Origin: Pseudomonadota bacterium
Lineage (GTDB): Bacteria > Desulfobacterota > Desulfobulbia > Desulfobulbales > Desulfocapsaceae
NCBI GenBank assembly: GCA_018820855.1
Contig: JAHJNL010000060.1
Coordinates: forward strand, 19,698 to 83,697
Length of the DNA stretch: 64,000 nucleotides
Direction: 5' to 3'
In this document: positions 8,554 through 19,129 of the stretch, piece after piece
Layout: the number at the start of each line of letters is the position of its first letter
Position numbering within the stretch: the stretch's first letter is position 1
Program-made: the position numbers and the translations under genes
The notes under the pieces: generated by a model
Databases searched by the model: none
Seen by the model: the letters and a program-made list of their open reading frames with translations, nothing else
Told to the model about the DNA's origin: nothing

Positions 8554-8773
8554 GTTGCTGCAAACTCGTTATGCCACTCTGAACAGAGCCTCTCTCAAGA
8601 GTGTGAATCAACAAAAAGCGGGGTCGGTCGACAATAGTGGAAGCTAACACAACGAATATTTCAACTACCCGGTAAAATAGACCAATTAACAATCTTGAGA
8701 GTGGCCGTTACCTTTCTATAGTAGAAATTGGGACGTCCGATATTTCATATCCTATAACGTGTTGTAAAGCTTT

Positions 8774-9307
8774 TTACCGAGGAATCTTCACATTACCATC
8801 GTCATAGTTCCCCTGTTCTGCTGTGGTGTGGCAGGCAATACAGTTAGCGCGGGAACCAATCGCTTCCAGGTTAAAGACATTAGCTTCTATCTTCCTATGT
8901 TTTTCAATTATATATGGTGCTTCCGTGATCCGTGTCGGGGTTACGCCTTTGAGGCTTCTGTAAATCTTTCGTGATCTTTTAGAGGATGATTGTTCCGCTC
9001 CGTTCGCTGTTAAATATGTCCCGATATCTTTTACTGCTGCATCATCAATTGAGACCTCTTCACCGAAATGCGAGGGTAATTGAGCAAGCAGTTTTCCCCA
9101 GGAATCTGAAGGAAGAAGGCCTGGTTGATAGGCAAAATGACAGGCGCCGCATTCCTGTTTGTATGCTGCATTTGTTACTGGTGCCAGATATTTTTCCCCT
9201 TGTTCTCCGTGCCCCTTATCCTTATCGGCAAAGCTGTCTGAAGATACTGAAAGTATTAAAAGACTGAAAAAGATGGTGCACAAGATCATTGTTCGTTGCT
9301 TTGTCAT
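8774..9307 (-). CDS. Periplasmic diheme cytochrome c (DHC type)
   Basis: A 177-residue protein with a signal peptide (1-about 27) and two heme-binding motifs, CGACH at residues 53-57 and CIACH at 156-160, one near each end. The stretch FAYQPGLLPSDSWGKLLAQLPSHFGEE is characteristic of the dihaem cytochrome c family (DHC), known in phototrophs as a partner of oxygen-binding cytochrome SHP. It would carry electrons in the periplasm. AGGAGGAACGAC precedes the ATG. It lies downstream of the RND permease on the same strand, 28 bases after the start of the permease stop region, but a functional link to the pump is not evident. Confidence 0.82.
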   Translation of the reverse strand: MTKQRTMILCTIFFSLLILSVSSDSFADKDKGHGEQGEKYLAPVTNAAYKQECGACHFAYQPGLLPSDSWGKLLAQLPSHFGEEVSIDDAAVKDIGTYLTANGAEQSSSKRSRKIYRSLKGVTPTRITEAPYIIEKHRKIEANVFNLEAIGSRANCIACHTTAEQGNYDDGNVKIPR

Positions 9308-9334
9308 GTCGTTCCTCCTTCTGTAAGAACAATG

Positions 9335-12300
9335 CTATAAATCCATCTTTAAAATAGATGGTAATCCCATATGATCCTGGCCATCTTCCAGTTCTCGGGC
9401 CTCTGCAGTTGTCTCGACATCCTGCTGTAATAACGCTCTGTTATTTTCAACAATCAGATAAAGACAGGGAACCAGAGCCAGGGTAATAACTGTGGCAAAA
9501 ACAATACCAAAGCCTAAAGAAAGAGCCATGGGAATCATAAACCGGGCCTGTCGTGAAGTTTCGAAGATCATCGGTGCCAGACCGCCGAAAGTTGTCAGGG
9601 TGGTCAGTATCACCGGCCGGAATCGTCGTATTGCTGCTGCCCTGATAGCTGCTCGCGGTGTAAATCCTTGCAATCGCTTCTTGTTGGCATAATCGACCAG
9701 GACCAGAGAGTCATTGACCACAATACCGGAAAGGGCGATGATCCCCATCATGCTCATAAGGCTGAGATTGTAGCCCATAAGAAGATGACCGAGTACTGCG
9801 CCAACAATGCCGAAGGGAATAGCGATCATGACAATGACCGGCTGAATATAGCTGCGGAAGGGAATAGCCAGCAGGAAGTAGATAGCAATGAGCGAGAAGA
9901 TGAAACCCTGCATCAGACTTGTCATGCTCTCTTTCCTTTCCGACTCCCGTCCCTCATAGCCATAGGTGAGACCAGGAAATGTTCTGGCAAGGTCAGGCAG
10001 AACAGTGGCATTGAGCGCCGCCATAATTTTTGTCGACTCTCCAATGGGATCGACATCGGCGGTTACCATCACCGTTCTGCGGCCATCTCTTCGAGTGATG
10101 CTGGTATATGCCCGACCTCGTTCTACACTTGCAATATCAGAAAGAGGGACAAAGGTACCGGATGGTGTTGAGATCAACATTGTTTCGATGTCGAATTCGC
10201 TGAGCCGCTGTTCTTCTGGCAATCTGACCCGTACCGTTACCTCATTTGCTCCACGTTGCTGTTTCAAGGCAATGGCTCCCTGAAAAGCGTCCCGCACCTG
10301 TCGCCCGACCAGTGTTGCTGTAAGTCCGAGACTATGGCCGCGCTCGTTAATGGAATAGCTATATTGCGGTTTGCCTTGGGTGTATCCGTCATCGATATCT
10401 TTGATGTTGGGGAACTGGCTGAGTTCTTCCGCCAGCATACTGCTGGCTTTATCAAGAATATCGATATCCCGGTGACTGAGTTCGATGGAGAGTCCTGCCC
10501 CGCTTCCCGGGCCACCCCGGTCAGATTCAAAGAGAGAGGATTGCAGACCGACGATGGCACCCACTTCGCTGCGCCACAGATTGGTGACTTCCCTGGTACT
10601 GAGTGGTCTGATATCAGGGGAAGTGAGATAGGCATTCACCTCGACCACATTTTCATTGATCAAGGCGGAGATACCGTCAACCAGCTGATCACCTCCATGC
10701 TGTTCACGTACCCGTTCAATGGCCCCGACAATCTGATCCCGCACTCGAATTGCCTGAGCATGTGCGCTCCCGTAGGGCAGAGTGGCCGTCACCACGGCCC
10801 GGTCGGATTCGACTCGCGGCATGAGAATGATGCCGATCCGGCCACTGAAAACATAACCGAATGTGATAAGAAGTCCGGCTAAAAGCAGTGCTACAGTAAA
10901 AAACTTGAAACGGAGAATTCTGTTGAGGAGGGAACCGTAAATATTTTCTATAAACCAGTTGAATTTCCTGCCGAATGCCTGTTGGCGGCGACTCAGCCAG
11001 CGACTGAGCGGATTACCGGAACGTTGGTTGCTGTGAGCAAGATGCGTTGGCAGGATGAGCAGTGATTCCACCCAGGATATGAGAAATACGGTGATTACGA
11101 CTGCGGGGACTACTTTCCACACCTTGCCCATAGTACCCGGCACAAACATCAGGGGCATAAAGGCGACAATATTTGTAAGAATACTGAAGGCGATGGGTAC
11201 CGCCACATCTTTAGCCCCCTCAATGGCAGCCTGCATGAAATTGAGTCCCCGCTGCCTGTATTCGTAGATATTCTCCCCGGCGATGATGGCATCATCAACA
11301 ACGATACCGAGAGCAATAATAAAAGCGAACAGGGAGATCATATTGATGGAGACATTGAACATGGGAAGAAAAAGCAGACCACCAAGAAAGGAGATTGGAA
11401 TACCCATGGTAACCCAGAACGCCAGTTTCATCTCAAGGAAAAGACCGAGCAGAAGCAGTACCAGGACAAGGCCGATAAAGGCGTTTTTGAGGAGCAGTTC
11501 GAGGCGCTGCTTATAGACATCCGAACTGTCGCTGGTGATTTTCCAGCTGATTCCCGGAGGCAGGCTTGTCTCAATGTCAGCCATCGCCTCTTTGGTTACA
11601 TCTGAGACGCCAATGGGCGTCTGTTTACCGACACGATAGACCAGGAGGGCCATGGAACGCTGCTGTTCATAGGTCGTCAGCCTGTTGGAGTCTTCAAAAC
11701 CTTCAGTGACAACCGCCAGGTCTTCCAGGAAGAGCGTGGTACCGCTGGACGTGGTAATAATTGGAATGCGGCTGAACTCGCTGGCCCAGTCCCGGCGATT
11801 ATCGATGCGCAGGAGGATCTCACCGGAGGCGGTATCAAGTTTTCCCCCGGGAATTTCTACGGCCGACTGACGAATGACAGTGGCAACCTGAGAAAGGGTC
11901 AGGCCGTACCTGCGCAGATTTTCCTGAGGAATCTGGACGGTTACTTCGAAATCGCGACCACCGCTGACCTCCACCTGACTGATGCCGGAGACCTGGAGCA
12001 ACCTGTCCTTCACCTGTTCCACCACTTCTCGCAAAGAACGTTCAGAGACATCACCGTAGAGGTTTAACCGCAGCACCTGATGCTTATGGGTCACCGAGGA
12101 AATGACAGGATCTTCCGCATCATCTGGAAAAGTACCGATGCGATCGACCTCCTGCTTGATATCCTGAAGAACCTTTTGGCCATTGGCACCTTCCTGCAGT
12201 TCTGCGGTGACACTGGCGCTCCCCTCAGAGGCGGTTGAGGTAATCTGTTTGATCCCGTCAATCCCCTCAATGGCATCTTCTATGGCAAGGACAATGCCCT

Positions 12301-12508
12301 GTTCGACATCCTCGGGGCTTGAACCCGGATAGGAAACCTGTATTGATACCTGGTCCAGTTCAAATTCCGGAAAGACTTCCTGTTTAATTCTGGTCGACAT
12401 GAAGAGCCCGCCCAGAACAAGAAAAAGCATCAGAAGATTTGGCGTAACCCGGTTATATATCATCCAGGCAACAAGACCGCGCTCTTTCACTGTAGTCTTA
12501 TGAAGCAC
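9335..12508 (-). CDS. RND efflux permease (AcrB/HAE-like), pump 1
   Basis: The inner-membrane proton-driven subunit of a tripartite efflux pump. About 1057 residues with the duplicated RND layout: TM1 near the start (NLLMLFLVLGG), a large periplasmic porter loop, six TM helices, a second loop and six more TM helices. The TM4 proton-relay acid pair is present in LGIVVDDAIIAGEN. The GTG at 12508 is the preferred start because AGAGGAG stands 8 bases upstream; it overlaps the end of the adaptor gene by 11 bases. An ATG at 12580 in the same frame would add a basic tail with no family match. Co-transcribed with the adaptor and the outer membrane factor. Substrate unknown. Confidence 0.9.
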   Translation of the reverse strand: MLHKTTVKERGLVAWMIYNRVTPNLLMLFLVLGGLFMSTRIKQEVFPEFELDQVSIQVSYPGSSPEDVEQGIVLAIEDAIEGIDGIKQITSTASEGSASVTAELQEGANGQKVLQDIKQEVDRIGTFPDDAEDPVISSVTHKHQVLRLNLYGDVSERSLREVVEQVKDRLLQVSGISQVEVSGGRDFEVTVQIPQENLRRYGLTLSQVATVIRQSAVEIPGGKLDTASGEILLRIDNRRDWASEFSRIPIITTSSGTTLFLEDLAVVTEGFEDSNRLTTYEQQRSMALLVYRVGKQTPIGVSDVTKEAMADIETSLPPGISWKITSDSSDVYKQRLELLLKNAFIGLVLVLLLLGLFLEMKLAFWVTMGIPISFLGGLLFLPMFNVSINMISLFAFIIALGIVVDDAIIAGENIYEYRQRGLNFMQAAIEGAKDVAVPIAFSILTNIVAFMPLMFVPGTMGKVWKVVPAVVITVFLISWVESLLILPTHLAHSNQRSGNPLSRWLSRRQQAFGRKFNWFIENIYGSLLNRILRFKFFTVALLLAGLLITFGYVFSGRIGIILMPRVESDRAVVTATLPYGSAHAQAIRVRDQIVGAIERVREQHGGDQLVDGISALINENVVEVNAYLTSPDIRPLSTREVTNLWRSEVGAIVGLQSSLFESDRGGPGSGAGLSIELSHRDIDILDKASSMLAEELSQFPNIKDIDDGYTQGKPQYSYSINERGHSLGLTATLVGRQVRDAFQGAIALKQQRGANEVTVRVRLPEEQRLSEFDIETMLISTPSGTFVPLSDIASVERGRAYTSITRRDGRRTVMVTADVDPIGESTKIMAALNATVLPDLARTFPGLTYGYEGRESERKESMTSLMQGFIFSLIAIYFLLAIPFRSYIQPVIVMIAIPFGIVGAVLGHLLMGYNLSLMSMMGIIALSGIVVNDSLVLVDYANKKRLQGFTPRAAIRAAAIRRFRPVILTTLTTFGGLAPMIFETSRQARFMIPMALSLGFGIVFATVITLALVPCLYLIVENNRALLQQDVETTAEARELEDGQDHMGLPSILKMDL

Positions 12509-13805
12509 GCTTATCACTCCTCTTATCGTCAGCTTTTTCCTCAGCCTTACCGACTGGCTGTTCCTGCCACGACCCGTCATTCCCCTCTTTCAGACGTAAC
12601 GGAATGCCTGCTATCGGTGAAGAAAGGGCCGAAGTTACAAGACGCTCACCGTCCTGGATACCTCGGCTGATTATAACGTGATCCCGACCACGGAAGGTGA
12701 TGCCCACTTCGCGAATATCCAGCATGCCGTTATCATCCATCAACCAGACGGTATTGCCGTTATGGACATTGGAGCGTTCGACACGGATACCGGATTCTAT
12801 GTTGATGCCTTCGATCTCGGCGCGGACATAGGAGCCGAGCAAGAGTCTGGGCTTATCACGGTTTTCTGCCCTGCGGCAGAGCGGGTCATCTATTTTGACG
12901 AGCAGTTGCGCCATACGTCCTTGTTCCTCAAGAGCTGACATGAGCCGGATGACCTGCCCTGTCCTAAAAAAGGAGGGGGATGTATTTTCCTGAGTAAAGA
13001 TCTGTACAGTTGAGCCTTCTTCTTCGCTGCTGCCGGGTATTTTCAACCAACGCAGCTGTTCAATGGGCAGAGTGAGCCTGAGCCAGAAAGCATCGGTGCC
13101 GACGATATTGGCCAATACTGTGGATTCAGTGACTTTGGCACCAGTGTCAACCATTCGCGAGGCAATCACGCCGTTAAAGGGTGCTTTTATTACAGTGCGA
13201 TCGAGATTGAGCCTGGCCTGATCAAGGCTTGATTGTTTAGAAACAAGCGCTGCCTGGAGTTTTTCAAGCTGCGGTATGCGCAGGATGAGATTTTTTTCTT
13301 CGTCACTGACTGATTCACCAAGGAGTTCATATTCCTTTTCAGCGATGCGCTGGTTTCCCATCTCTAAAACCATATCACTCTTCGCGTTAGCCACATCACT
13401 CTCAAGCTGGCGGATGACAAGTTCGTAATCGGTCCTGTCAATGGCAAGCATTGTTTCCCCGGCAGCAAAATAGCCGCCGGGGAAAAATTCATTGTTTATT
13501 TCTGATATTTCACCGTTCACCCTGGGCTTAATCTCTACTTCCCGTGCAGGTATGATCTCACCCATGGCGCTGAGCAGTGTATGCTGAGGGCCGGGACTGA
13601 CCTGCTCCACCTCCACAAGAACGGTGCTTGGTACCCTTTTCCCCGGCTTGGCTTTTGGGCTTGTATTGAGCAGGTACAGGGTGACAACTATACCGCATGT
13701 CAGGATCAGGAGGGGAAACAGGACATGCAGGGTGATACTTGCGATCCTGTTCTGTGAACGCTGCACTTCACCTGATATTACAGGTTCTTTTTTTATCATG
13801 TTCAT
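12498..13805 (-). CDS. RND periplasmic adaptor (membrane fusion protein), pump 1
   Basis: It bridges the permease and the outer-membrane channel. Near the N-terminus is one membrane anchor (ITLHVLFPLLILTCGIVVTLYLL). Then come a lipoyl/barrel-sandwich half (SAMGEIIPAREVEIKPRVNGEI), an alpha-helical hairpin, the second lipoyl half (LDRTVIKAPFNGVIASRMVDTGAKV) and beta-barrel and membrane-proximal domains. The C-terminus is charged (KADDKRSDKRAS). The start is taken at ATG 13805, 10 bases after the stop of the outer membrane factor; ATG 13799 is 9 bases after GGCGGA and equally possible. Longer upstream reading would overlap the previous gene. Confidence 0.87.
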   Translation of the reverse strand: MNMIKKEPVISGEVQRSQNRIASITLHVLFPLLILTCGIVVTLYLLNTSPKAKPGKRVPSTVLVEVEQVSPGPQHTLLSAMGEIIPAREVEIKPRVNGEISEINNEFFPGGYFAAGETMLAIDRTDYELVIRQLESDVANAKSDMVLEMGNQRIAEKEYELLGESVSDEEKNLILRIPQLEKLQAALVSKQSSLDQARLNLDRTVIKAPFNGVIASRMVDTGAKVTESTVLANIVGTDAFWLRLTLPIEQLRWLKIPGSSEEEGSTVQIFTQENTSPSFFRTGQVIRLMSALEEQGRMAQLLVKIDDPLCRRAENRDKPRLLLGSYVRAEIEGINIESGIRVERSNVHNGNTVWLMDDNGMLDIREVGITFRGRDHVIISRGIQDGERLVTSALSSPIAGIPLRLKEGNDGSWQEQPVGKAEEKADDKRSDKRAS

Positions 13806-13815
13806 ACGTCCGCCA

Positions 13816-15291
13816 TCAGTTTGCATATAAAAGCGAGTTTTTTTGCAGTTGCCGGGTATCAGAAAAATTACGTGGCACCTGGCCACCAAGTGCCCGATAA
13901 AGATCTATTCTGTAGCTGATAAGCTGCTGGCGGCTGCTCACCAGGCTGCGTTCCAGACCCTGCTGGGAGAGTAACGCCAAGAGAACACGCTCGTAGCTTT
14001 CAGCTCCCTGCTTGTAACGGTCCTTCACACTTTGCAGTGTCCTGGTTGCAAGATCGAGCTGAATTTCCATGCTGTTTATGAGTAATCTCTGTTCTTTTTC
14101 CTGTGCCAGTGCGTCCTCCACTTCCCCAACCGCTGTAAGCAGAGCTTCACCATAGGAGTGCAGCTTTTCCCAAGCTGATGCAGAGCTGCGGTCTACCTCT
14201 GCCTGCCGCATCCCGCCATCCAGGAGTGGTCCGACAAGATTCGCTGCCAGAGAGGCAAGCCAGTTGTCAAAGAGGTCATGGGCACTCGAGCCGGAGGTAT
14301 TGAGATCAGCCGAGATACTCAGTCGAGGATATCTGTCGGCAACGGCGGCAGCCACCCGTCTGTCGGCTGCCAGCAGTGCGGCATAGCTGCTCCGGATATC
14401 AGGACGGCTGCTAAGCAGATCCAGTGGAACACCGGTTGAGGGCAGGAGCGGCAGTTCAATGAGTACTGGTGTACCAGGCATCTCAAGCATTTCCGGAGAC
14501 ACGCCGATCAGTATTGCCAGCTGGTGCTCAAGCACCCTGGCGGTAGAGCGCTGCTGAGCCTGCTCTCCGGTTTTCGATTCAATCAACTGCTTTTGCTGGA
14601 GGACATCGGCAATTCCAATCTGACCGGCATTGAAGCGAAGCTGGATGAGCTGCAAACCCACCCGGTTAACTTCCTGTTGCATTTGCAGCAACTCAAGCTG
14701 GCTGTAGCTGGCGGCAAGTCTGTACCAGACATTGGCAAGCTGTGCTACGAGAGAGAGAGCAGCGGTTTGCAGATCCTCACTGCTGGCACGGATATCAAAA
14801 AGTGCCGCATCTTCTTTGGCCTGCAGCCTGCCCCAGAGGTCAACTTCATATGCCGCAGCCAATCCCAGCAGCAGACTGGTTTTGCTGCCGGTTGCCCCGT
14901 CGTTTCGTGATCTGTTTGTATTGATCGAGCCGTTAGCATCAAGACTTGGCACAAGGTCAGCTCCGGCCTGGCGGGCAAGTGCTTCCGCCTGCAGCAGTCT
15001 CTCAGCAGTAGCAAGGAGGGTCAGATTATTGGCAAGAGCCCGGTCAATCAGCTTCTGCAGATTGGGATCATCAAGGTCCCGCCACCACTGTTCCGACAGC
15101 GGATGCCCGCCCTGCTGTGAAAATGTTTCCGGCAAGACAACAGGTGCCATATCCAGCGGAATGTGGGTCATCGGTGTGCAGGCAGGAGTCGCCAGGAGGA
15201 AAAGGATGCCGGCAAGTGCCAGAGACAATTCGGATCCGGTCATGCTTTTTTTACACAGGATGTGAGAAATGGGAATTCTTGGTAATTTCAT
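13816..15291 (-). CDS. TolC/NodT-type outer membrane efflux factor, pump 1
   Basis: The outer-membrane channel of the pump. The 491 residues show the duplicated OEP helical hairpins typical of TolC relatives: [37 protein letters not shown] and the matching second half near [12 protein letters not shown]. The N-terminus has a basic region, a hydrophobic stretch and an imperfect lipobox (TPAC), consistent with the lipoprotein NodT subgroup. The conserved [10 protein letters not shown] motif is present. It heads a three-gene operon and is divergent from a sensor kinase gene; the shared 186-base gap probably holds both promoters. Confidence 0.87.
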   Translation of the reverse strand: MKLPRIPISHILCKKSMTGSELSLALAGILFLLATPACTPMTHIPLDMAPVVLPETFSQQGGHPLSEQWWRDLDDPNLQKLIDRALANNLTLLATAERLLQAEALARQAGADLVPSLDANGSINTNRSRNDGATGSKTSLLLGLAAAYEVDLWGRLQAKEDAALFDIRASSEDLQTAALSLVAQLANVWYRLAASYSQLELLQMQQEVNRVGLQLIQLRFNAGQIGIADVLQQKQLIESKTGEQAQQRSTARVLEHQLAILIGVSPEMLEMPGTPVLIELPLLPSTGVPLDLLSSRPDIRSSYAALLAADRRVAAAVADRYPRLSISADLNTSGSSAHDLFDNWLASLAANLVGPLLDGGMRQAEVDRSSASAWEKLHSYGEALLTAVGEVEDALAQEKEQRLLINSMEIQLDLATRTLQSVKDRYKQGAESYERVLLALLSQQGLERSLVSSRQQLISYRIDLYRALGGQVPRNFSDTRQLQKNSLLYAN

Positions 15292-15477
15292 ATCTGCTTG
15301 CTATACTCTTTACAGAGCCGGTTAAATGATTGATAAAGTAACCTTACACAACAATTAAGGAAAAATTATGTCAGCAATGTGAAAAGAATGTGCAAATTCA
15401 TGATGGGCTGGTTTTTCATCAGACAAAAGGGTAGATCTGATAAACAATAAAAAAAATCTCGGTAACAGTTATTCATC
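15292..15477. promoter_or_regulatory. Divergent promoter region, pump 1 versus its two-component system
   Basis: 186 AT-rich bases between the outer membrane factor (leftward) and the kinase (rightward). No ORF. No clear hexamers or direct repeats for the response regulator were identified by eye, but this is where its binding site would be expected. Confidence 0.4.
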
Positions 15478-16914
15478 ATGAAGATAACTCTCCATTACAA
15501 ACTGTTTGGTGCTATCCTGACCGCCATTCTGGCAGTAGTCATCTACATGAGTCTTCTCATGCAGTGGAGTTTCGACCGTGGCTTTCTCAATTATGTCAAC
15601 ATAGTCGAACAGGAACAGTTGAAGAAAATCGCATCAGATCTGGAATCCCGCTACAGGGAAAAAAAGAGCTGGGTGGAGCTTGCTGTCAATCCTGAGGAGA
15701 TGGCTCTGCTCATCATTGCCAGCTATCCGGAAGGAAGGCAGAAAGAACGTTTTCTTGAAAAAATACGCCACAAGAAAATGGAGTCTCATTCCATACATTC
15801 CGGCCCCCTGCCCTCTGATATTCCGTCACATTTCTTTCATAGAGTGTTTCTTCTCGATGAGAGCAGGAATACTGTCTTTGGCTACGACCCCGGCAACGCG
15901 CACCCGGATACGATTGATATCATGTACCAGAACCGGGTAGTCGGGTATCTTGGCGTGCATCCGGCCAAGAATCTTTCCGATATTCATCAGCTTGTTTTTA
16001 TCAAGCAGCAGAAAGTAGCCCTGACCCTGGTGGCGATAGGAGGTTTTCTTGTCGCTGCAGGACTCTCTCTGCCCATTGCCTACCTGCTGACACAGCCCAT
16101 CCGTCGCCTTGCCGTGGCGACCAGAGACCTTGCCTCCGGCAGATATCATACCCGGATTTCTGCAACATCCGGTGATGAACTGGGTCAGCTCTCGCAGGAC
16201 TTCAACGGCCTGGCGGAAATTCTTGAGAAGAATCAACAGGCCAGGAGCCAGTGGGTAGCTGATATTTCACATGAATTGCGCACCCCCCTGTCGATCCTTC
16301 GTGGCCAGATTGAGGCCCTGCAAGATGGTGTATACCCGCCAACAGCGGAGACATTCAGGTCCCTGCATGGGGAGGTCCTGCATCTGGGAATGCTGGTAGA
16401 TGATCTCTACCAGCTCTCTTTGTCTGACGTTGGGGCAATGTCTTATCACAGAGCTAACGTCCAGCCGTGTTACGCCCTGCAACAGGCAATCGAAATGTTG
16501 CAGCCTGAACTGGAGAAAAAAAGACAACTACTGGAGACAACACTTTCAATTGACAAGGAGGTCTTCCTCTTTGCTGATAACGAGAGGTTAAAACAGCTGT
16601 TTACCAACCTTCTGGCAAACAGCATTCGTTACACCGATGAAGGCGGCAGAATAGAGGTGAATGTAACAAAAGAGGAAAACAAACTGATCTACACTATCCT
16701 GGACAGTGCGCCGGGGGTTCCTGATGAACATATTCCCCACCTGTTTGATCGGCTGTACCGAGTCGATGCTTCCCGCAGCCGGGATCTTGGCGGTGCGGGA
16801 CTGGGATTATCAATCTGTTACAACATAGTTAAAGGGCATAATGGAACCATTGAGGCCAGGCAGTCTCCGATTGGAGGGCTTTTGATTCGGGTCTGCCTGC
16901 CTCTGCAGGAATAG
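15478..16914 (+). CDS. Sensor histidine kinase (BaeS-like), next to pump 1
   Basis: A 478-residue membrane kinase. TM1 at about 8-30, a periplasmic sensor domain of about 150 residues, TM2 at about 180-205, a HAMP linker (TQPIRRLAVATRDLASG), and a dimerisation domain with ISHELRTPLSILRGQIEALQDGVYP, which closely resembles BaeS. The phosphorylated His is about 265. The ATPase domain has N-box LFTNLLANSIRYTD and G-boxes. It is followed three bases later by its response regulator and is divergent from the pump operon. It probably senses envelope stress or drugs and controls the pump. Confidence 0.88.
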   Translation: MKITLHYKLFGAILTAILAVVIYMSLLMQWSFDRGFLNYVNIVEQEQLKKIASDLESRYREKKSWVELAVNPEEMALLIIASYPEGRQKERFLEKIRHKKMESHSIHSGPLPSDIPSHFFHRVFLLDESRNTVFGYDPGNAHPDTIDIMYQNRVVGYLGVHPAKNLSDIHQLVFIKQQKVALTLVAIGGFLVAAGLSLPIAYLLTQPIRRLAVATRDLASGRYHTRISATSGDELGQLSQDFNGLAEILEKNQQARSQWVADISHELRTPLSILRGQIEALQDGVYPPTAETFRSLHGEVLHLGMLVDDLYQLSLSDVGAMSYHRANVQPCYALQQAIEMLQPELEKKRQLLETTLSIDKEVFLFADNERLKQLFTNLLANSIRYTDEGGRIEVNVTKEENKLIYTILDSAPGVPDEHIPHLFDRLYRVDASRSRDLGGAGLGLSICYNIVKGHNGTIEARQSPIGGLLIRVCLPLQE

Positions 16915-16917
16915 GCT

Positions 16918-17586
16918 ATGACACAGACAATTCTTATTGTGGAAGATACGCAGGAACTGGCCCAGCTACTCAATGATTATCTGGTGCTGGCAGGTTTCCA
17001 CCCCCACTGTCTCTATGAGGGGAATACGGTGGTGGACTGGGTGATGAAAAATCATCCACAACTCATTCTCCTCGATCTCATGCTGCCGGGTAAGGATGGC
17101 ATCGAAATCTGCCGGGAGATCAGAGAATTCTCGCAGGTACCTATCATCATGGTTACAGCCAGGGTGGATGAACAGGCCCGTTTGACCGGACTCGACATCG
17201 GAGCCGATGATTACATCTGTAAACCATTCAGCCCACGGGAAGTGGTCGCTCGGGTAAGAGCGGTATTACGACGCACAGCAGTGGAACCGCTTCCGGACAA
17301 AGGCCTTCTGCAGTTGGACCCTGAGAAATACCAGGCAAATATCAACGGCAGAGTACTCTCCCTCACAGTTGTGGAGTTCCACCTTTTAGCACTCCTGGCC
17401 GGGACCCCGGGAAGGGTTTTTTCCCGCAATCAGTTGATCGAGCAAATCTATCAGGACCAGCGGGTCGTCAGTGACAGAACCATCGACAGCCATATAAAAA
17501 AGCTGCGGAAAAAGATCAACGAGGTACATGACCGGGAGTTGATTCATTCGATCTACAGTGTCGGATATAAATTCGAGGAGATCTGA
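16918..17586 (+). CDS. OmpR-family response regulator (BaeR-like)
   Basis: 222 residues: a receiver domain with acidic pocket VED, phosphoacceptor Asp at 53 (LLDLMLPGKDG), Thr and Lys switch residues (MVTAR, CKPF), and a C-terminal winged-helix DNA-binding domain ending in TIDSHIKKLRKKI and YSVGYKFEE. It is the cognate partner of the kinase just upstream and most likely regulates the divergent pump 1 operon and the outer-membrane protein downstream. Confidence 0.9.
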   Translation: MTQTILIVEDTQELAQLLNDYLVLAGFHPHCLYEGNTVVDWVMKNHPQLILLDLMLPGKDGIEICREIREFSQVPIIMVTARVDEQARLTGLDIGADDYICKPFSPREVVARVRAVLRRTAVEPLPDKGLLQLDPEKYQANINGRVLSLTVVEFHLLALLAGTPGRVFSRNQLIEQIYQDQRVVSDRTIDSHIKKLRKKINEVHDRELIHSIYSVGYKFEEI

Positions 17587-17589
17587 ACT

Positions 17590-18528
17590 GTGTATTCTGC
17601 CCATGTGAAGATATTGAAGGTTTCATGCTTAGGACTCTGTCTTTTGCTGCTGACAGGATTACCGCCTCTGTGTCCGGCACAGGAAATTGAGGCCCGCCGA
17701 TGGAGCCATCTGCCTACTGATTCGAATTTCGCCGGCGGAGTCTATTCGTATACCGAAGCGGAAATATACTTCGATCCCGTTCTCCAGATCAAGAACGCAC
17801 AAATGGAAATGAATACCTGGGCGTTCAGATATATCCGTACTTTGGAGCTGATGCATAAATCAGCACGAATCGAATTCACCCAGGGTTTCCAGGAAGGGAA
17901 ATGGTCCGGCCTGCTCAGCGACGTTGCGACCTCTATCTCGCGTAGGGGCCTGACAGACTCACAACTCCGATTCGCCCTCAATCTCTATGGAGCCCCCCCC
18001 CTAAAAGGTGAGGAATTTGCCGCCTACCATGCCAAGGCAAATGTCGAGACCATTATCGGAACGGGTCTGGTCGTGCACCTCCCGACCGGCGACTACATGG
18101 ATGACAAACTTATCAATCTCGGCTCGAACCGCTACACCTTCCGGCCCCAGATCGGTTTGGTTCACAACCGGGGACCGTGGGCCCTGGAATTAACCGGAGA
18201 TGTATGGCTGTATACGGACAACAAGGATTTTATTATCCAGAACACATTGAAACAGGACCCGCTCTATACTCTGCAGATGCACCTCGTTCATACCTTTCGC
18301 CCTGGGTTTTGGGCTGCTGGCAGTATCGGTTATGCCTATGGCGGCGAATCCGCGGTGAATGGAGAGGACAAGAACGATCTCAAAGAAAACCTGGTCTGGG
18401 CGATCAGCCTGGGTTGTCCGATCACCCGCCAGGTGGGTGTCAAGGTTATCTACCTGGGCACCCGGACACAACAATCCCTTGGCCAGGATAGCGACAGTAT
18501 CGCTGTCAGCTTCTCCTTCTTATGGTAA
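17590..18528 (+). CDS. Outer-membrane protein of the phenol MetA-like transporter family
   Basis: 312 residues with a signal peptide (1-about 30, cleavage after CPAQ) and alternating beta-strand sequence to a C-terminal aromatic, SVSFSFLW, typical of outer-membrane barrels. The segments GTGLVVHLPTGDYMDDKLINLGSNRYTFRP and GPWALELTGDVWLY match the Phenol_MetA_deg/transporter family. The start is a GTG with GAGGAG 9 bases upstream, three bases after the regulator gene, so it is likely the third gene of that operon. The exact substrate is unknown; it may supply an outer-membrane route controlled by the same two-component system. Confidence 0.75.
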   Translation: MYSAHVKILKVSCLGLCLLLLTGLPPLCPAQEIEARRWSHLPTDSNFAGGVYSYTEAEIYFDPVLQIKNAQMEMNTWAFRYIRTLELMHKSARIEFTQGFQEGKWSGLLSDVATSISRRGLTDSQLRFALNLYGAPPLKGEEFAAYHAKANVETIIGTGLVVHLPTGDYMDDKLINLGSNRYTFRPQIGLVHNRGPWALELTGDVWLYTDNKDFIIQNTLKQDPLYTLQMHLVHTFRPGFWAAGSIGYAYGGESAVNGEDKNDLKENLVWAISLGCPITRQVGVKVIYLGTRTQQSLGQDSDSIAVSFSFLW

Positions 18529-18706
18529 TTCGGAAGGGATAATAAGTGCATAATAGAAAATACCACTAAGCACGGCAATTAGAACAAACAGAACACCTGT
18601 GTTGTTGCCAAAATACACATTTGACGAACGTCACGGAAAATGACAGTTGGGAGAACATCAATAAGCTGGTCAACACCCTGCATATCAGCATCGAGTGGGT
18701 GTAAGC

Positions 18707-19129
18707 ATGGAACTGCCCGCTCTTATAGATCAATTCTATGACCAATATATTGCCAGATACGGTGACACTGCCCTTCCTGGTCACCTGAAGAAAGCCCTCA
18801 ATTCCATTCATCGCTGCCGTACCCCTGAATCCGGCGAGCTGTATGTCAAGTGTCCAGACTGTGCTCACGCAGAATGGCGTCCAGTCTCTTGTGGCAACCA
18901 GCATTGTCCCAGATGCCAAAATCATAACACCAACCAGTGGATTGATAAGCAGCAAAGAAAATTATTACCGGTGCCGTATGTTATTGCGTCGTTTGATCAG
19001 CTTCGACTGCAGATCCCAATCTGGAATGATAGTGGACCTACCACGATTTATTCGCTGTTTAAATTACCAATAGGGCAACTCATGAGTACAGGAACAAGGG
19101 AAGCGACACTCAATTTCTACCATTATTAA
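18707..19129 (+). pseudogene. Truncated IS91-type zinc-binding transposase
   Basis: About 140 residues match the N-terminal zinc-binding part of IS91-family transposases: HLKKALNSIHRCRTPESGELYVKC, CPDCAH, CGNQHCPRCQ and the following WIDKQQRKLLPVPY. Full-length members run over 300 residues with an HUH catalytic domain; here the homology ends near residue 125 and an unrelated tail (GQLMSTGTREATLNFYHY) follows. The catalytic part is missing and no terminal repeats were recognised. A 27-residue ORF end just upstream (18622-18705, ending in HISIEWV) may be another relic of the element. Confidence 0.75.
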